A model generated the notes under the pieces. It saw nothing but the letters and a program-made list of their open reading frames with translations, had not been told where the DNA came from and did no database searches. From Chrysemys picta bellii (taxonomy: Eukaryota > Chordata > Testudines > Emydidae): DNA of 64,000 nucleotides. How positions within the stretch are numbered: position 1 is the stretch's first letter; every line of letters begins with the position of its first letter. Below, piece after piece: positions 51,801-63,673 of this stretch. Where the stretch lies: contig NC_088797.1 in the NCBI RefSeq assembly GCF_011386835.1, positions 63,699,587-63,763,586 of the forward strand, read 5' to 3'. A program made the translations under genes and the position numbers.

Positions 51801-53092
51801 CTAAAATCATGAGATTGGCTTAGAGATCATGAATTAAAAAAAAAACAATAAATGTTAGATTCTTCTTATTTGACGGCTAGTTTTTGAGCCTGTAGGGTTC
51901 ATATTTTAAATCTTTCTCTATAACCGTGAGGGTGAGGGCCCCAATCCTCAAAGGTATCTAAACTCTAAACTTCCATTCAAATCGAGCCTAAATGCCTTTG
52001 AGCATCTGGGGCATGCTTTACTTATTTTTTCATATGAAAGCTGAGACTTTCACATAATCACGTGCCTCCAGGAGATGGGGCTTTAAGAAAAACACCAAAA
52101 ATGCAAGACTTGCTATGAAATCATGAAAGCTGGCAGCACTGAAGAAAGAAGAGAGGGCGGACTGCTTCCTCAGAGCCAACTCAGAGGAGCCCAAATGCTG
52201 GTGAATGATCTGGCTACCCAGCCTCTTCTGGGCTTGCTTTGTGACATTGATGGCAACACTGTAATACAAACGTTATCATGGCTTGTTCAGCATTTGCCAG
52301 CCTTTCTGCCTAGCACCTGAACAGGAGCCCAGCCCCAAATCTCTTTGGTTTTCTCCTCTCTTAGTTTAATCCTACACTCTTTTTGTCCCTCTGAACATAA
52401 GTTATATGCCATTCATTCTTTTTTTCTGGGAACAGGCGGCTGATCCACTGGCTAGCACTCTGCATTGCTAGGGGATCTGCCCTGCTTTTGGACTGCCCTG
52501 CCATGGCTGTGGGTAGCATCTCTGCAGAAGCAGAGAATTCAGCCTCAGGGGTAGAGGGAACGAGTGCCTTGCATGACTCAGCCATGACTGGGTTAACTGT
52601 GTCTGCTCCTCTGCCAGAAGGATGGTGCTAGTATTAGGCTTTGGGAGCAGAAGGTGAAAGGGCGATTGTCATGACTCTGCATCTACATCTCTACTCCAGG
52701 AGAAGCAAGCGTGTAATGGGATGGTGGTTGTAGGGAGAGCCATGGCTCATACCTCGTGTGGAGCAGTGCACTGCAGCAGGGTATGAATTCCTAGGAAGCT
52801 GAAAGAGCAAAGCAAGGAGGAGTCTTTTGCAATGGCTGCTCTAGAGCTAGCATGGCAGCAGAGACTGTCTGGGAGCAGGAGCAGTGAAGGCCTTTGAAGT
52901 GAGTGATAAAATGGAGAAAAATGTTTCATTGAATAAATCCTTTAGCTACTGCCCCTTCTTATCTGCTTGTCAACAACAGCTTCTGGCTGTGAAACAAAGC
53001 AAAGGGTGAACAGCAGGAAAGGTGGTTTGGTGAGGTGCCAATGGAATTTGCCACAACTTTGAAGCAGTCCTGACCTGCTGCCTGCTTCATGG
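48802..53092. other. Intergenic DNA with scattered palindrome-type repeats
   Basis: Decayed palindromic repeats occur near 48,870-48,995, 49,415-49,523, 49,795-49,885, 50,750-50,830 and 51,935-52,015. An A18 run with AAAG units spans about 51,757-51,790. No exon or RNA gene recognised. Confidence 0.4.
49415..49523. repeat. Palindromic short repeat
   Basis: GGACCAAATTCTGCTCTCAT on the left pairs imperfectly with GAGAGGAGAATTTGCTCC on the right. The centre has GAGTAACTCCACTTAAC and GAAGTTACTCCAGC in opposite orientation. Confidence 0.5.
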
Positions 53093-53100
53093 GCTGTTGG

Positions 53101-56100
53101 CAGGGCTGGTCTTACCATGAGGCATCCGCCTCAGGTGCCAGACTGTGGGGGAGGGCGGCACCACTAGGATCCAGAATGTAGAAAATTGTATCTGCTGCTG
53201 GTGCGTATATATTCTCTCTGCTCTAGATGCACAGAGATGGTGGAGTGCTGTGCTGGAGGAAGGAGGGCACAAGAGACATAACAGGCAGGCAGGAGAAAAG
53301 GTGAGAGGGAATAACAGAAAGCAGCAGGAGTTGCAGGGAGAGAGAGAGGAGGAGGAGCCTCTTATGTACCTCTCTAGCACCCACAGGAGCCTGGACTGAT
53401 TAACACCAGCTTCTCAGGGAGCTTCCAGTTTCCTGCTGCTTCCCTGAATCCACTTGAGGAGCACAGGGAGTCAACTGAAGTAGAAGGAACCAGTTAGGCC
53501 CTTAAGACGCTTATTTGTCCCCTTCAAATGAGTGTTGAGAGCTACTATAGCTGGCACAGAACAGCAGTCATGAGTGAAAGAAGAAAATGTCCCTCTGGGG
53601 CTGCATTCAGAAAAAGAAAGCAAGCAAAGGAAGCTTTTCTAAGCATGAGATACATAGACCCAAATGTTCACGGTGAGCCTTCCGGCCCCGGTGTGACGTG
53701 AGTGGTGAGGAGATGCCTGATCTTCCAGTTAGTCAGAGTGCAGGTGACCTGGCAGCTACTGCAGCATTCATATCTCCATCTCCAATGGATGTAACCATGC
53801 ACATTCCTGAAGAAAAGTGTAGATCAGAGAAGACTGTGGTGGAGGTGCAAGAAACAGCTGCTGCTAAGTTTAGTTCCTTAAGTCTAGATGATCCAGGACT
53901 GTGGATCCACTTGAGCAGTAGCCTGAGGGACTTCCTTGTACTGCGTGGGCCACAGCAAGTGAAAAATTTCATATTCTCTAAAGACAATGAAAATAGAAGT
54001 TTCCATCCAACACATTACTGGCGTGAAATCCCCAATGGTGACAAAGTAGAGAGGCCATGGCTTATGTACTCAAAAACCCAGAATGCTGCATACTGTTTTT
54101 GTTGCAAACTCTTCCAGTCTAATGTTCCAGCCACATTGGGTTCTACAGGAACAAAGGACTGGAAAAATCTGGCTAGAAATCTGGCATGAGAAGGCAGCAA
54201 ATCACCAGAGAGCATTCATTAGGTGGAAAGAGCTTGAGATGAGACTAACATTAAAGGCCACCATACATGATCAGCATCAAGAGAAGACTGCATCAGAATC
54301 TCTTTACTGGCAAAATGTTCTGAAAAGGCTCATTGCCATTGTGAGAATGCTTGCTACCCAAAACCTAGCACTGCGTGGCACTTCAGATCAGCTGTATGTG
54401 CCAAACAATGGAAACTTCCTTAAAATTGTGGCGCTGATGGCTGAGTTTGATGTTGTACTCCAGGAGCATGTAAGAAGAGTCACCATCCAAAAAATGTACA
54501 CACACCACTATCTTGCAAAAACAATTCAAAATGAGATCATACAGTTACTGGCAACAAAAGTCAAACAGAAGATCTGAAGTCGGCAAGATATTACTCTGTT
54601 ATTCTGGACTGCACACCTGACATCAGCCATACGGAACAAATGGCTTTAATGGTGCGTCTTTTAACAACAACAGAACCTAGTGAAAATGTCCCTGCAATGG
54701 TGACTGTCTGAGAGCATTTTCTAGAATTTATTGACACTGATGATACTACAGGTGCTGGTATGACAAATGTGCTTCTTAAAAAGCTGGAAGATACGGGAAT
54801 TGCTATAGCTGACATGATAGGTCAGGGCTAAGATAATGGCGCCAACATGAGAGGAAAGAACAGAGGAGTGCAGACACGGATCCGAGAGTTAAACCCTCAA
54901 GCTTTTTTTTGTCCCATGCAGTTCTCTTTCATTGAACTTGGTGGTCAGTGATGCAGCATCAGCTTCTAGAGAGGCTGCTGAATTTTTTAATGTAATTCAA
55001 AGCATCTATGTATTTTTCTCTGCATCAACTCATCGATGGCAAATTTTGAAGCAACATCTGGGAACATCCGCTCTGACACTGAAACCACTGAGTGCCACAC
55101 AATGGGAAAGTCAAGAGGAGGTGATAAAGCCTATCAAACACCAAATTGGGAAGATAGATGATGACATAGTTGCCATTATGGAGGATAATGCTATGACAGG
55201 ACCTGTTCATGGGAGAACAGTGGCAGAGGGAAATGGAATCACCAGAAACATACATAACTTCACATTTCTGTGTGGCTTAGTGTTGTGGCATGACATGCTG
55301 TTTGAAATAAAATGTTGTAAGCAAGAGACTCCAAGGTGTTGACCTTGATATATCTGGAGCAATGGAACAACTGGACAAAGCAAAGTCATACCTACAGTCT
55401 TACCGGTCAGATGAGGGATTTCAAAATGTTCTGAAGAGTGCACAGAAGTTGGCAGAGGAACTTTACACTGAAGCTATTTTCCCACCTATTCAAGAATACA
55501 AGAGTCACTGAAGAAGATGACATTTTGATTACGTGGCACGGGATAATCCCATAAGAGACCCCAAACAACAATTCAAAGTTGAATTCTTTAACCAGGTGCT
55601 AGATTGTGCAATACAGTCAGTTGAAGAATGTTTCATGCAGCTCAAGGAACACAGCAGTATATTTGGAATGTTGTCTGATATTCCAAAACTCCTCACTATA
55701 CCTGAAGAAGGCCTACACCAGCAATGCAGGGCACTAGAGACAGTGTTGACACATGATGACGTGCGCAATATTGATGCGAGTGATTTAGGTGATGAACTGA
55801 AAGCCCTTTCAAGATACATTTCAGCAGGATCAACTCCAAAGGCAGTTCTGGAATATATGTGCACAAACAAGATGACCACCCTCTTTCCAAATGCTTTTGT
55901 TGCTCTGCACATACTTCTAACACTTCCTGTAACAATTGCCAGTGGAGATCGCAGCTTTCTCCAAGTTGAAGTTAATAAAAACACATCTACGCTCCACAAT
56001 GACACCGGAGAGGCTGGTCGGCCTTGCAACCATCTCAATAGAGCATGAGCTGGCCCAGACTGGACCTTCAGGAAGCAGTTCAAATCTTTGCAACCAAGAA

Positions 56101-56405
56101 GGCATGGAAAGCACCACTTTGATTATTCAAACAGATAAAAAAGCCAGTGTTTACTATGCAGACAAGAAAAGTTACATTTGCTATTCAGGTGTTTGAAAGT
56201 TAAGTGTTACTTAAAATGCCTTGTTCAAAAATTTTAAGTTGATAGTTCTCCTTTATTGGGGTAGTAGCAGAGCAGTACCACAAGAGGAGTAGAACAGGAA
56301 GAAGGCAGAATTGAGACCTTTCAAAGTTTTGGCCCAAGCGAGGGGGCATGGGGGCGTCATTTGAGCTCCCCGCCTCAGGTGCCAAAATGTTGTGGGCCAG
56401 CCCTG
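53101..56405 (+). mobile_element. hAT transposon, full length 3.3 kb
   Basis: The left end CAGGGCTGGTCTTACC pairs with the right end, in reverse CAGGGCTGGCCCACAAC. Both ends also share an inverted CGCCTCAGGTGCCA block (53,129-53,142 on the left; 56,371-56,384 on the right). A perfect 8 bp duplication GCTGTTGG flanks it (53,093-53,100; 56,406-56,413). The interior encodes a TTF/ZMYM1-like hAT transposase on the plus strand, now frameshifted. Confidence 0.95.
53570..56178 (+). pseudogene. hAT transposase, ZMYM1/TTF-finger type, frameshifted
   Basis: Would be the DNA-cutting enzyme of the element at 53,101-56,405. Order of pieces: start MSERRKCPSGAAFRKRKQAK at 53,570; then the TTF-type zinc finger region in the frame at 53,698-54,189 (YWREIPNGDKVERPWLMYS, AAYCFCCKLFQS, KDWKNLARNL). 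Next is a DUF4371-like helical part (54,188-54,577: ENVLKR-like WQNVLKRLIAIVRML, LRGTSDQLYVPNNGNFLKIV). The RNase H-like region follows, with GQG.DNGANMRGKNRGVQ at about 54,820 and NLVVSDAASASREAAEFFN at 54,932. The dimerisation end is NAFVALHILLTLPVTIASGD plus, in another frame, SKLKLIKTHLRSTMTPERLV. At least five frame breaks or stops, so no active protein, although the target duplication is perfect. Confidence 0.88.
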
Positions 56406-56413
56406 GCTGTTGG

Positions 56414-56705
56414 CTACATATCAACGCTAGAGAACTGAGGCTAGGACTTTCAGTCTCACGGCACATCCCCTGTGTCTGTGACACACCCCCCATTAACAAA
56501 CTGAAGTTAAATGGTCTAAATAATATAAAAATAAAAGGGTGGCATGTGGTTTCCTTGTAACAAGCCCTCGCAAGTTAGTGCTTAGCCTCCATTTGTCACT
56601 CTCTTTCTCCATATCAGTTCTTCCCTATCAAGATCTTCTGCTTCTTCTTTCCCTTAGTAGTAATGGGCACTGTGGTAGTGTTGTCATCACTACCGTCTCT
56701 CTTCA
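56414..56705. other. Intergenic DNA, nothing recognised
   Basis: Short stretch between the hAT element and a CR1 copy. Nothing recognised. Confidence 0.4.
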
Positions 56706-56707
56706 AA

Positions 56708-57603
56708 GGATTCATAGATTCCCAGGTCAGAAGGGACCACTGTGATCATCTAGCCTGACCTTATGTATAACACAAGCCAGAGAATTTTCCCAAAGAAATT
56801 CCTAGACCAGATCTTCTAGAAAAACATCAATCTTGATTTAAAAATTGCCAACAATGGAGAATCCACCACGACCCTTGGTAAGTTGTTCCCATGGTTAATT
56901 ACTCTCACTGTTGAAAATTTACACCTTATTTCCAGTCTGAATTTGTCTAACTTCAGCTTCTAGCCACTGGATCATGTTACAGCTTTCTCTGCTAGACTGA
57001 CAAGCCCACTATCAAATATTTGTTCCCCATGTAGATATTTATAGACTGTAATGAAGTCACTCCTTAGCCGCCTTCTTTGTTAAGCTAAATAGATTGAGCT
57101 TCTTGAGTCTATCACTATAAGGCAGGTTTTCTAGTCCTTTCATCATTCTCATGGCTCTTCTCTGAACCCTCTCCAATTTATCAACATCTTTCTTGAATTG
57201 TGGACACCACAATTGGACACAGTGTTCCAGCAGCAGTCACACCAGTGCCCAGTGCTGAGGTAAAATGGCATCTCCAATATTACTTGAGATTCCCCTGTTT
57301 ATGTATCCAAGGATCACATTAGCCCTTTAGCCACAGCATCGCTCTGGGAGCTTATGTTATTGTCCACCATGACCCCCAAATCTCTTTCAGAGTCACTGCT
57401 TCCCAGGATAGAGTTCTCCATCCTGTAAGGATGTCCTACATTATTTGTTTCTAGATGTATGCATTTACATGTGTCCCTTATTAAAGTACATATTGTTTGC
57501 TTATGCCCAGTTTACCAGGCAATTTAGATTGCCCTGTATCATTGACCTGTCCTCTTCCTTATTTACCACTCCCCCAATTTGTGTGTCATCTGCAAATAGT
57601 ATC
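56708..57603 (-). mobile_element. CR1-type LINE, old copy
   Basis: Reverse-strand CR1-like sequence: TTCATAGATTCCCAGGTCAG, AAGGGACCACTGTGATCATC, ATGGCTCTTCTCTGAACCCT, CTCCAATTTATCAACATCTT, ATGACCCCCAAATCTCTTTC. These correspond to antisense of the C-terminal RT/linker and 3' region. Diverged, with no open frame of use. It ends where LTR-like sequence begins. Confidence 0.82.
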
Positions 57604-57619
57604 AGGCCCAGCACACCCG

Positions 57620-57967
57620 TGTCAAAGGAGGTGAGCCCCCACTGAGCCACTTAAAGGGGGCAGAGCTACAACTGGGTCTATAAAGGGCTGTCCGAGGACA
57701 GGAAAAGGAAGAGTGATTGGGACAGGCTGTGTCTAGGGAGAGAAACCACAGAAAAGTGATGCTAATTGGCTGAAACTTGGAAGTTGCAAGACATATGATT
57801 ACCACAGACCCCCTGGGAGGGGAGGCTGTGAAATCCTAGGACCCAGGGTAAGCTGTGGGACTGTTTTTGTTTGTTTTATTTGGTTGTTTGGACAATAAAC
57901 CTGCTTAGAAGAGACTAGGCATAGCAGTGTATGCTTGGAAGCTGGGGAGGAGCCCTGCCAGGTCACA
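57620..57967 (+). mobile_element. LTR-like sequence
   Basis: TGTCAAAGGAGG ... GCCAGGTCACA, with a TATA-like CTATAAAGGGC at about 57,680 and a poly(A) signal in GACAATAAACCTGC at about 57,893, spaced like promoter and R/U5 of an LTR. No target duplication found, so the exact ends are uncertain. It joins a CR1 copy on the left. Confidence 0.5.
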
Positions 57968-58630
57968 TGATCTATGTTTCTTCACAATAGAAGGATAGCT
58001 GAAATTCATTGAACAAGTTTTTGACTAGGAATTGTTTTCCCATGTTTGGAAATCAATAGGAGCCTTAAGAAAAGATTTTAAATCCCACCCATCTTCCAAT
58101 AGGGTGTGTCAGTGCCTCAGTTCCTGTTTATGGTGAAATGAGTTGTTCCACTGGGAAGGGCTGAAGAAAGGGCAGGTAAATGACCTTTCATACCAGCCTC
58201 TGGTGTATGAATTCATAGTGTCTTGGCAGCTCTGCAACACTGCAGGAGCATTTTACCCTGACCCTTTGGCCTTCCCAACCCTAGTTACTTTGGGAAATTC
58301 TCCAACTGTTGCAGTACCATCAATGCGGCTCCACCAGTCAAGTGCCATAGTCATGGCTCAGTAATTCTGACCATTTTATCCTCTAGGCCTGCTCTGAGCA
58401 CAATTAAGCAGGGTGCACCTGAGCCAGCCTACATTAGTTTGTCCAGGGGTGGAGAGCTGCAAGAATGAGCAATTTCCCTAAAATTGCCATGGTTACACAA
58501 AACATTACGAACCAGGATAACTGCATAATAATTGTTAGATGAATAAAACTGACAATAAATTATTCATATAGGCCCTGATTCAGAAAAGCACATAAGTGTC
58601 TGCTTAAGTCCCATTGACTTAAATGTAGGC
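57968..58630. other. Intergenic DNA, nothing recognised
   Basis: No gene recognised. A palindrome-type piece (GGCCCTGATTCAGAAAAGCA ... CCCATTGACTTAAATG) spans about 58,571-58,628. Confidence 0.4.
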
Positions 58631-58631
58631 C

Positions 58632-58880
58632 TGAACATAAGAATGACCATACTGGGTCAGACCAATGGTCCATATAGCCCGGTATTCTGTCTTCTGACAG
58701 TGGCCAATGCCAGATGCTTCAAAGATAATGAACAGAACAGAGCAATTTTCGAGCGATCCATCCCCTGTCACCCAGTCCCAGCAAATCAGAGGCTTAGGGA
58801 ATCTCAGAGCATGGGGTTGCAACCTGGCTATCTTAGAAAGGATTCCTGTTCAGAAATCCTTTCTTGAATTGAGGTCACAT
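58632..58880 (-). mobile_element. CR1 LINE 3' end
   Basis: CATAAGAATGACCATACTGG, GTCAGACCAATGGTCCATAT, CTGACAGTGGCCAATGCCAG: the reverse of the CR1 3' end, same subfamily as the copies at 14.9 and 24.0 kb. Confidence 0.88.
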
Positions 58881-58929
58881 GCTGTATTTCTACAATACAT
58901 TCCATCTAAGAATTAATGATTTAGGCCTC

Positions 58930-59085
58930 ACCAGGGAAGTAGTAGTGTTGTTGTCCCCATGGGGAAACAGAGGTACAGAAGTGTGGTGACTTTCCCACGA
59001 GACAGGCAGTCTGCGGCAGAGCTAGGAATAGACCCCAGACATAAGACTCCTAGTCTTGTGCTTTAGCCACCAGACTCTTCTTCCA
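58930..59085 (-). repeat. MIR-type SINE
   Basis: Reverse MIR: CCCATGGGGAAACAGAGGTA, GGCAGTCTGCGGCAGAGCTA, GGAATAGACCCCAGACATAA, TAGTCTTGTGCTTTAGCCAC. Confidence 0.75.
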
Positions 59086-59372
59086 CTCTATGTGCATGGA
59101 ACTAAGCATGGTCCGAGTGATTTGAGGTCTTTCACACTGGGTTGCATGCTCATGGGGAAACTCCTCAACTTCCCCCTACCTACACTGTACATTAAACATG
59201 AAACAAAGCTGCATCGAAAAAAGCCACCCCTTTCACCAGCACAGTATACGTTATCTTCAGTGGTTATCACTGGAGTAGATAATATCTACACTATGCACGA
59301 AAGCTTGAAACGGGTAAACATTTTATTGTTGACGACACCAAGTTATATGTTAATAAATTAAAAATAAAATAA

Positions 59373-59559
59373 ATTAATGGAGATATCCTATCTCCTAGAA
59401 CTGGAAGGGACCTTGAAAGGTCATTGAGTCCAGCCCCCTACCTTCACTAACAGGACCAAGTACTGATTTTGCCCCAGATCCCTAAGTGGCCCCCTTAAGG
59501 ATTGAACTCAGAACCCTGGGTTTAGCAGGCCAATGCTCAAACCACTGAGCTATCCCTCT
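59373..59559 (-). repeat. Turtle tRNA-derived SINE, copy 3
   Basis: Closest to a full-length unit. In minus orientation AGAGGGATAGCTCAGTGGTT begins at 59,559 and the tail ends GGAGATATCTCC-like (CTAGGAGATAGGATATCTCC). AT-rich sequence (TTAATTTATTTTATTTTTAA on that strand) follows the 3' end. Confidence 0.93.
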
Positions 59560-61638
59560 GTAATTGATATTTCATCTTCATTGCTGGAGGGATGGAAAAT
59601 TTACACGTATTGCCTGCAAACTACAGACCATCAAGGCATGTTAGATTAACTGCCAGTGCTGCTAACACATTTTTCTGTGGGTTTTATAATGCCACCCATC
59701 ACTGTAGTATCTGAGCGCCTTCCATGTAAAATCATTGGCAACAGTGACGTCTCTAGTAGACTTCATGGAGACCCAGCCTCCTCTCCCATTTTGGGGTCAC
59801 AACTGCTTGGGGTCAGATTTTAGTTTTTGATTTTTTTTAAAGTTTTTTATTAATTTCCTTTGGTTGTGATAGGAGTTTAATGGGCAGAAGGTAGTGTCAG
59901 TGTTGAGAGTCATTCTTACAGTGGGAAGGCCATGAGCACAGATCTAATTAATCTGTGTGTAACATTGAGAAATGTATCAGGCCAGATGGGGCTTTAAGTC
60001 ACTGGCTGATTTGGGTGGGGAGCAATTTGGGGATGTGCTCGGTCACAGATCGTACTGAACATCCCCCACTGGGGCTGCTGTGCTGGGAATCCAAGCCTCG
60101 GCAGCTCAGTTCAGACTCCAGAGGCTACAATGCCCATGGATTCTGATCCTGCCACTGTCCCAGTCCTTGGGTCTCAGGGTACATACCTTCTACCTGGCAC
60201 CCTCTTCTGAGAGCTGGAACCTGCCATCCATCTGCCTAGCTCCTCTGGGTGCAGCACTGACCTTTCAGGCTCCCTGGTACTTAAACACATCCCTCTCCCA
60301 GAACTCCAACCCAAAGATAGGAAGCTTCTGGTTTAGTTGAACTCACCCAGGGGTTCACAGTAGTTGTGAAGCAGTCAACATACACACACACAGCCCTGTT
60401 CCAGAGTCTAACACATCTATGCTCCATTATAGTTAATCATATAAAGCACAAGTGCATACACATCATACAAAACAATAAACATGACATGTACATCCCTTTC
60501 TATCACACCCTTCCCTGGGGAGCCCTGAAGGACCATCAGTGTCCAGAAAGGCAGGCAGGCAGGGTATCCCCTGCCTCATGCAGGCTGTCAGCTGGTGAAT
60601 GGTCTCTCTCTCAAGGGATCAACATGTTCATCTCTCTCATTGACTGGAGAAAATGGGCCCCTGAGTAGAAAAGCTTCTGTCCTTTTTAAAACCTTCAGCC
60701 TGTGTCAGGTGATGCCCTTGCCAGCTGCCCCACATGAGCACAAACCCCTGCCAGGTGACTTGCCCTCCCGCTAAATCAATTCTTCTGGGCAGGGACCAGT
60801 CTTCCGTCTACAGTGACTAGATTTCCAGTGATTGGGTACTTAGTCAAGTACCCTGTATTGTTGTTCTCTTGCCACCAGCCTCTGGAAACTCAACCTCATG
60901 TGGAGGCAAACAGACCAAAGAGAAGTAAAAAGGTTGGACATTCAAAATGTAGTTTGCAGCCTGACAGACACCCAGGCTCACACAATTCATAAATTGTACA
61001 GACTTATTCCCAACTCATCACATGCTGCCACATCAGCTCCTGGAGGAATTTCACCTTCTCACAGCACTTGTTACTTATGGCAAGTGTAAATCTCTGAGAA
61101 GGTGCAGCATACACAGCCCACCCACTCCAGCTCCAGAGCCAGCTGCAATCTAGCACATACTAGATAGTAACACAGAACACATCACTGAAAATGGCACACT
61201 TAGGCCAAATTATGAAAATAAGGGGATGTAAAACAGAGGGTAATTAAAGTGACAAATTCTGCCTGCATTCCCTTCTCTCAGATGACTTCCTGCTATGGGA
61301 CGTGAATCTTGCTGATTGCTGCTAACACGTACATAAACACAAAAAACATTGAAAGGGGAACTTGAAGCCGTATCCTCTCCTTCCTCTCTCATTTTTGATA
61401 CTCAGTCCTTTCTTTCCAACAAGTAGTATGGGCAAAGTGTTTCCACTTTTATTGCCTATTATGGCAATGCAGAAGGCCCAGCATGATCTATGGTTCACTG
61501 TCCTAACCACAAAACCTTCACTTCTCCAGGAAGATATTACTTCTTCCAGAAAAGATCTGACTCTTGGTTTGACTCACATCACACTCCATTCTGCATTCGT
61601 AGGTTTTTGTAACACATTACTCCCTTGAAAGGAAGACT
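59560..61638. other. Intergenic DNA, nothing recognised
   Basis: No exon, RNA gene or clear repeat recognised. Confidence 0.4.
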
Positions 61639-61639
61639 G

Positions 61640-61760
61640 GGTTTGTAGTCACTGGTACTCAGGAAGTATGGATTCTGTTCCTCGATTTTCTGTGACCTTA
61701 AGGTCACTTAATTTCTCTATGCCTTGTCCCTACCTTTTATGGTGTTGCAAGGACAAATTC
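61640..61760 (+). repeat. MIR-type SINE, diverged
   Basis: GGATTCTGTTCCTCGATTTT, CTGTGACCTTAAGGTCACTT, AATTTCTCTATGCCTTG correspond to the MIR core. Confidence 0.55.
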
Positions 61761-61892
61761 ATAATGTATGCAGTATACTCAGATACTAGAGTCATGAGTG
61801 TCATAGAGAAGTCTATAAGTAAATAGATGAACAATGATGTGCTCCTAACCATCATTTCCCTGCCAACATATCTCATCTGGGTAACAGCCTAA

Positions 61893-62165
61893 GGCCTTGG
61901 CTACACTTACCCGCTAGTTCGGCGGCTGGCAATCGAACTTCTGGGTTCGACTTATCGCGTCTAGTCTGGACGCGATAAGTCGAACCCGGAAGTGCTCGCC
62001 GTCGACTGCGGTACTCCAGCTCGGCGAGAGGAGTACCGCGGAGTCGACGGGGGAGCCTGTCTGCCGAGTGTGGACCAAGGTAAGTTTGAACTAAGGTACT
62101 TCGAACTTCAGCTACGTTATTCACGTAGCTGAAGTTGCGTACCTTAGTTCGAATTAGACCTGGCC
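61893..62165. mobile_element. Harbinger-class MITE with three hairpins
   Basis: Ends GGCCTTGGCTACAC and, in reverse, GGCCAGGTCTAATTC. Flanked by TAA on both sides (61,890-61,892; 62,166-62,168). The inside is three consecutive hairpins. The first has 19 bp perfect arms GGGTTCGACTTATCGCGTC at 61,943-61,961 with 61,969-61,987. The second pairs 62,000-62,017 with 62,030-62,049 (CGTCGACT...GGTACTCC, a 2-base bulge). The third has long imperfect arms, 62,085-62,117 with 62,123-62,153, ending in CTTCAGCTACGT / ACGTAGCTGAAG. Non-coding. Confidence 0.9.
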
Positions 62166-62168
62166 TAA

Positions 62169-62865
62169 GAGATTACAATGGTTGGGACCAAGTATCAACA
62201 TCCAATATCATTCCATCCATCTATGGTAAACCAAGAAACTTTTACTACGGTTTTATTTGGAAATTACTTACATTTGACATGTAGTCTGAAAAAGAGCTTA
62301 AAACCAGCTAAAACCCTCTCTCTTCAGTCCCTTTTGCATCAACAAAAAGCCACAACTGTTTGCTTAAAGAAAACTATAAGTAGATACAATTGGGCCAGGT
62401 TTCACGCCAGAATGTCTGTCAGAATGTCCCTTTCCACAGCTGGGAGCTTTATTGTCAGTGAGATGGCTAACATGGGCATTTGGGCACCTACATGCTGATT
62501 GCATTTGGGCCTCTCCAGTCTGGGGTGCTCCCAGTTCAGTGCCTATATTTGGAAACAGGATTTTGTGTCAGACTAGCTCTCCTTTGCCTACAACCAACTC
62601 TGTCAATTGCATTATATGCCACAAAGTATTCAACTATTCAAAATAAGAAATAAGCCGAAAATCCATATGAATCTGCAGCAGAGTCTTCTGAACCAGAGCT
62701 GAGATGCTGGCCTCCATCTTGAGACATCAGAGGAACAAAATTATGCAAAACTTTCCTTTTGCCAGAAAGTGAGGTGAAGGGCGAGCACAAACACCTTCAA
62801 AGTGGGATCCTATCGGCCTATTACCCCCTTTCAGAACAGGTATAGAGAGTGCTGTCAGACGTCAC
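62169..62865. other. Intergenic DNA, nothing recognised
   Basis: No gene or repeat recognised. Confidence 0.4.
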
Positions 62866-62869
62866 CAGT

Positions 62870-63556
62870 GTGGTGTTCTGCTCTATCCAATATTGATAAC
62901 AGTCGGCTGTGTGCGTGTGTGTTCTTCCTGTGTGCTGTCCCAGCTCTGCGCAGGTAGCTGGCACAGCAGATCTTTAGCGAACCGCCCAGTGACCACAGAC
63001 TCCAATAAGGTACGAAGGCACCCGGCCAGGTTTATTGCCAAACAAAACACAGTCTTTAGCTCCCCAGATCAGATGTCTAAGTCCTGCTAGTACATATGTG
63101 CTCCCTGACAATGGACCAGCTCAGTCAGTGGCAGGATTTACCACTGCCCCCTAGGCCAGACCAAGACAACTCCTCAGGGGTAAATTCTTATACACAGGTA
63201 CAAACAAGTTATACATCACTCCTGATGTATTGAGGTGAAACCCCTCTACGTAGTAAGGTGCCGCCTCTCACCTTGTACATGTTGGTTCGAACAAAACAAC
63301 TCTATCCATCATATTACCCTTTTGCCCGTCTTTAGGATGGGTCAGCCTGTTCCTTGTTATCTGCGTGGAATGTGCAAGTATCAGAGTGTTCTGGTACCTT
63401 TTAGGTATGTGTATTTTTGCAACATTGGCCCTCTTCTTGCCAGCTTCTGTGAACAGGGCCTGCCTTTTGCTCACAACTTAACTTTGCTTCATATTAGCAA
63501 AATCTTGACCATTACTTTAGTTTAGGCCTTAGACCTCATACCGGGCCTCTGATACA
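62870..63556 (-). mobile_element. Probable ERV LTR, antisense
   Basis: On the minus strand it starts TGTATCAGAGGCCCGG and carries GGCAATAAACCTGGCC, a poly(A) signal near the end. The GGCCAGGTTTATTGCC/AAACAAAACACAG layout parallels the LTR at 40.7 kb (CCAGTTTATTGCAAAAC). The 3' boundary and target duplication were not resolved. Confidence 0.5.
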
Positions 63557-63673
63557 AGGGTTTATGTTTCAGGGCCTCATCTTACTACAGAGAACAGAGC
63601 AGTATGACATCTGCTGTGTCACTGAGCACATTGTCTAGGCTAGAGAGAAGAAGAGAGCACAGAGGCTCTCCTT

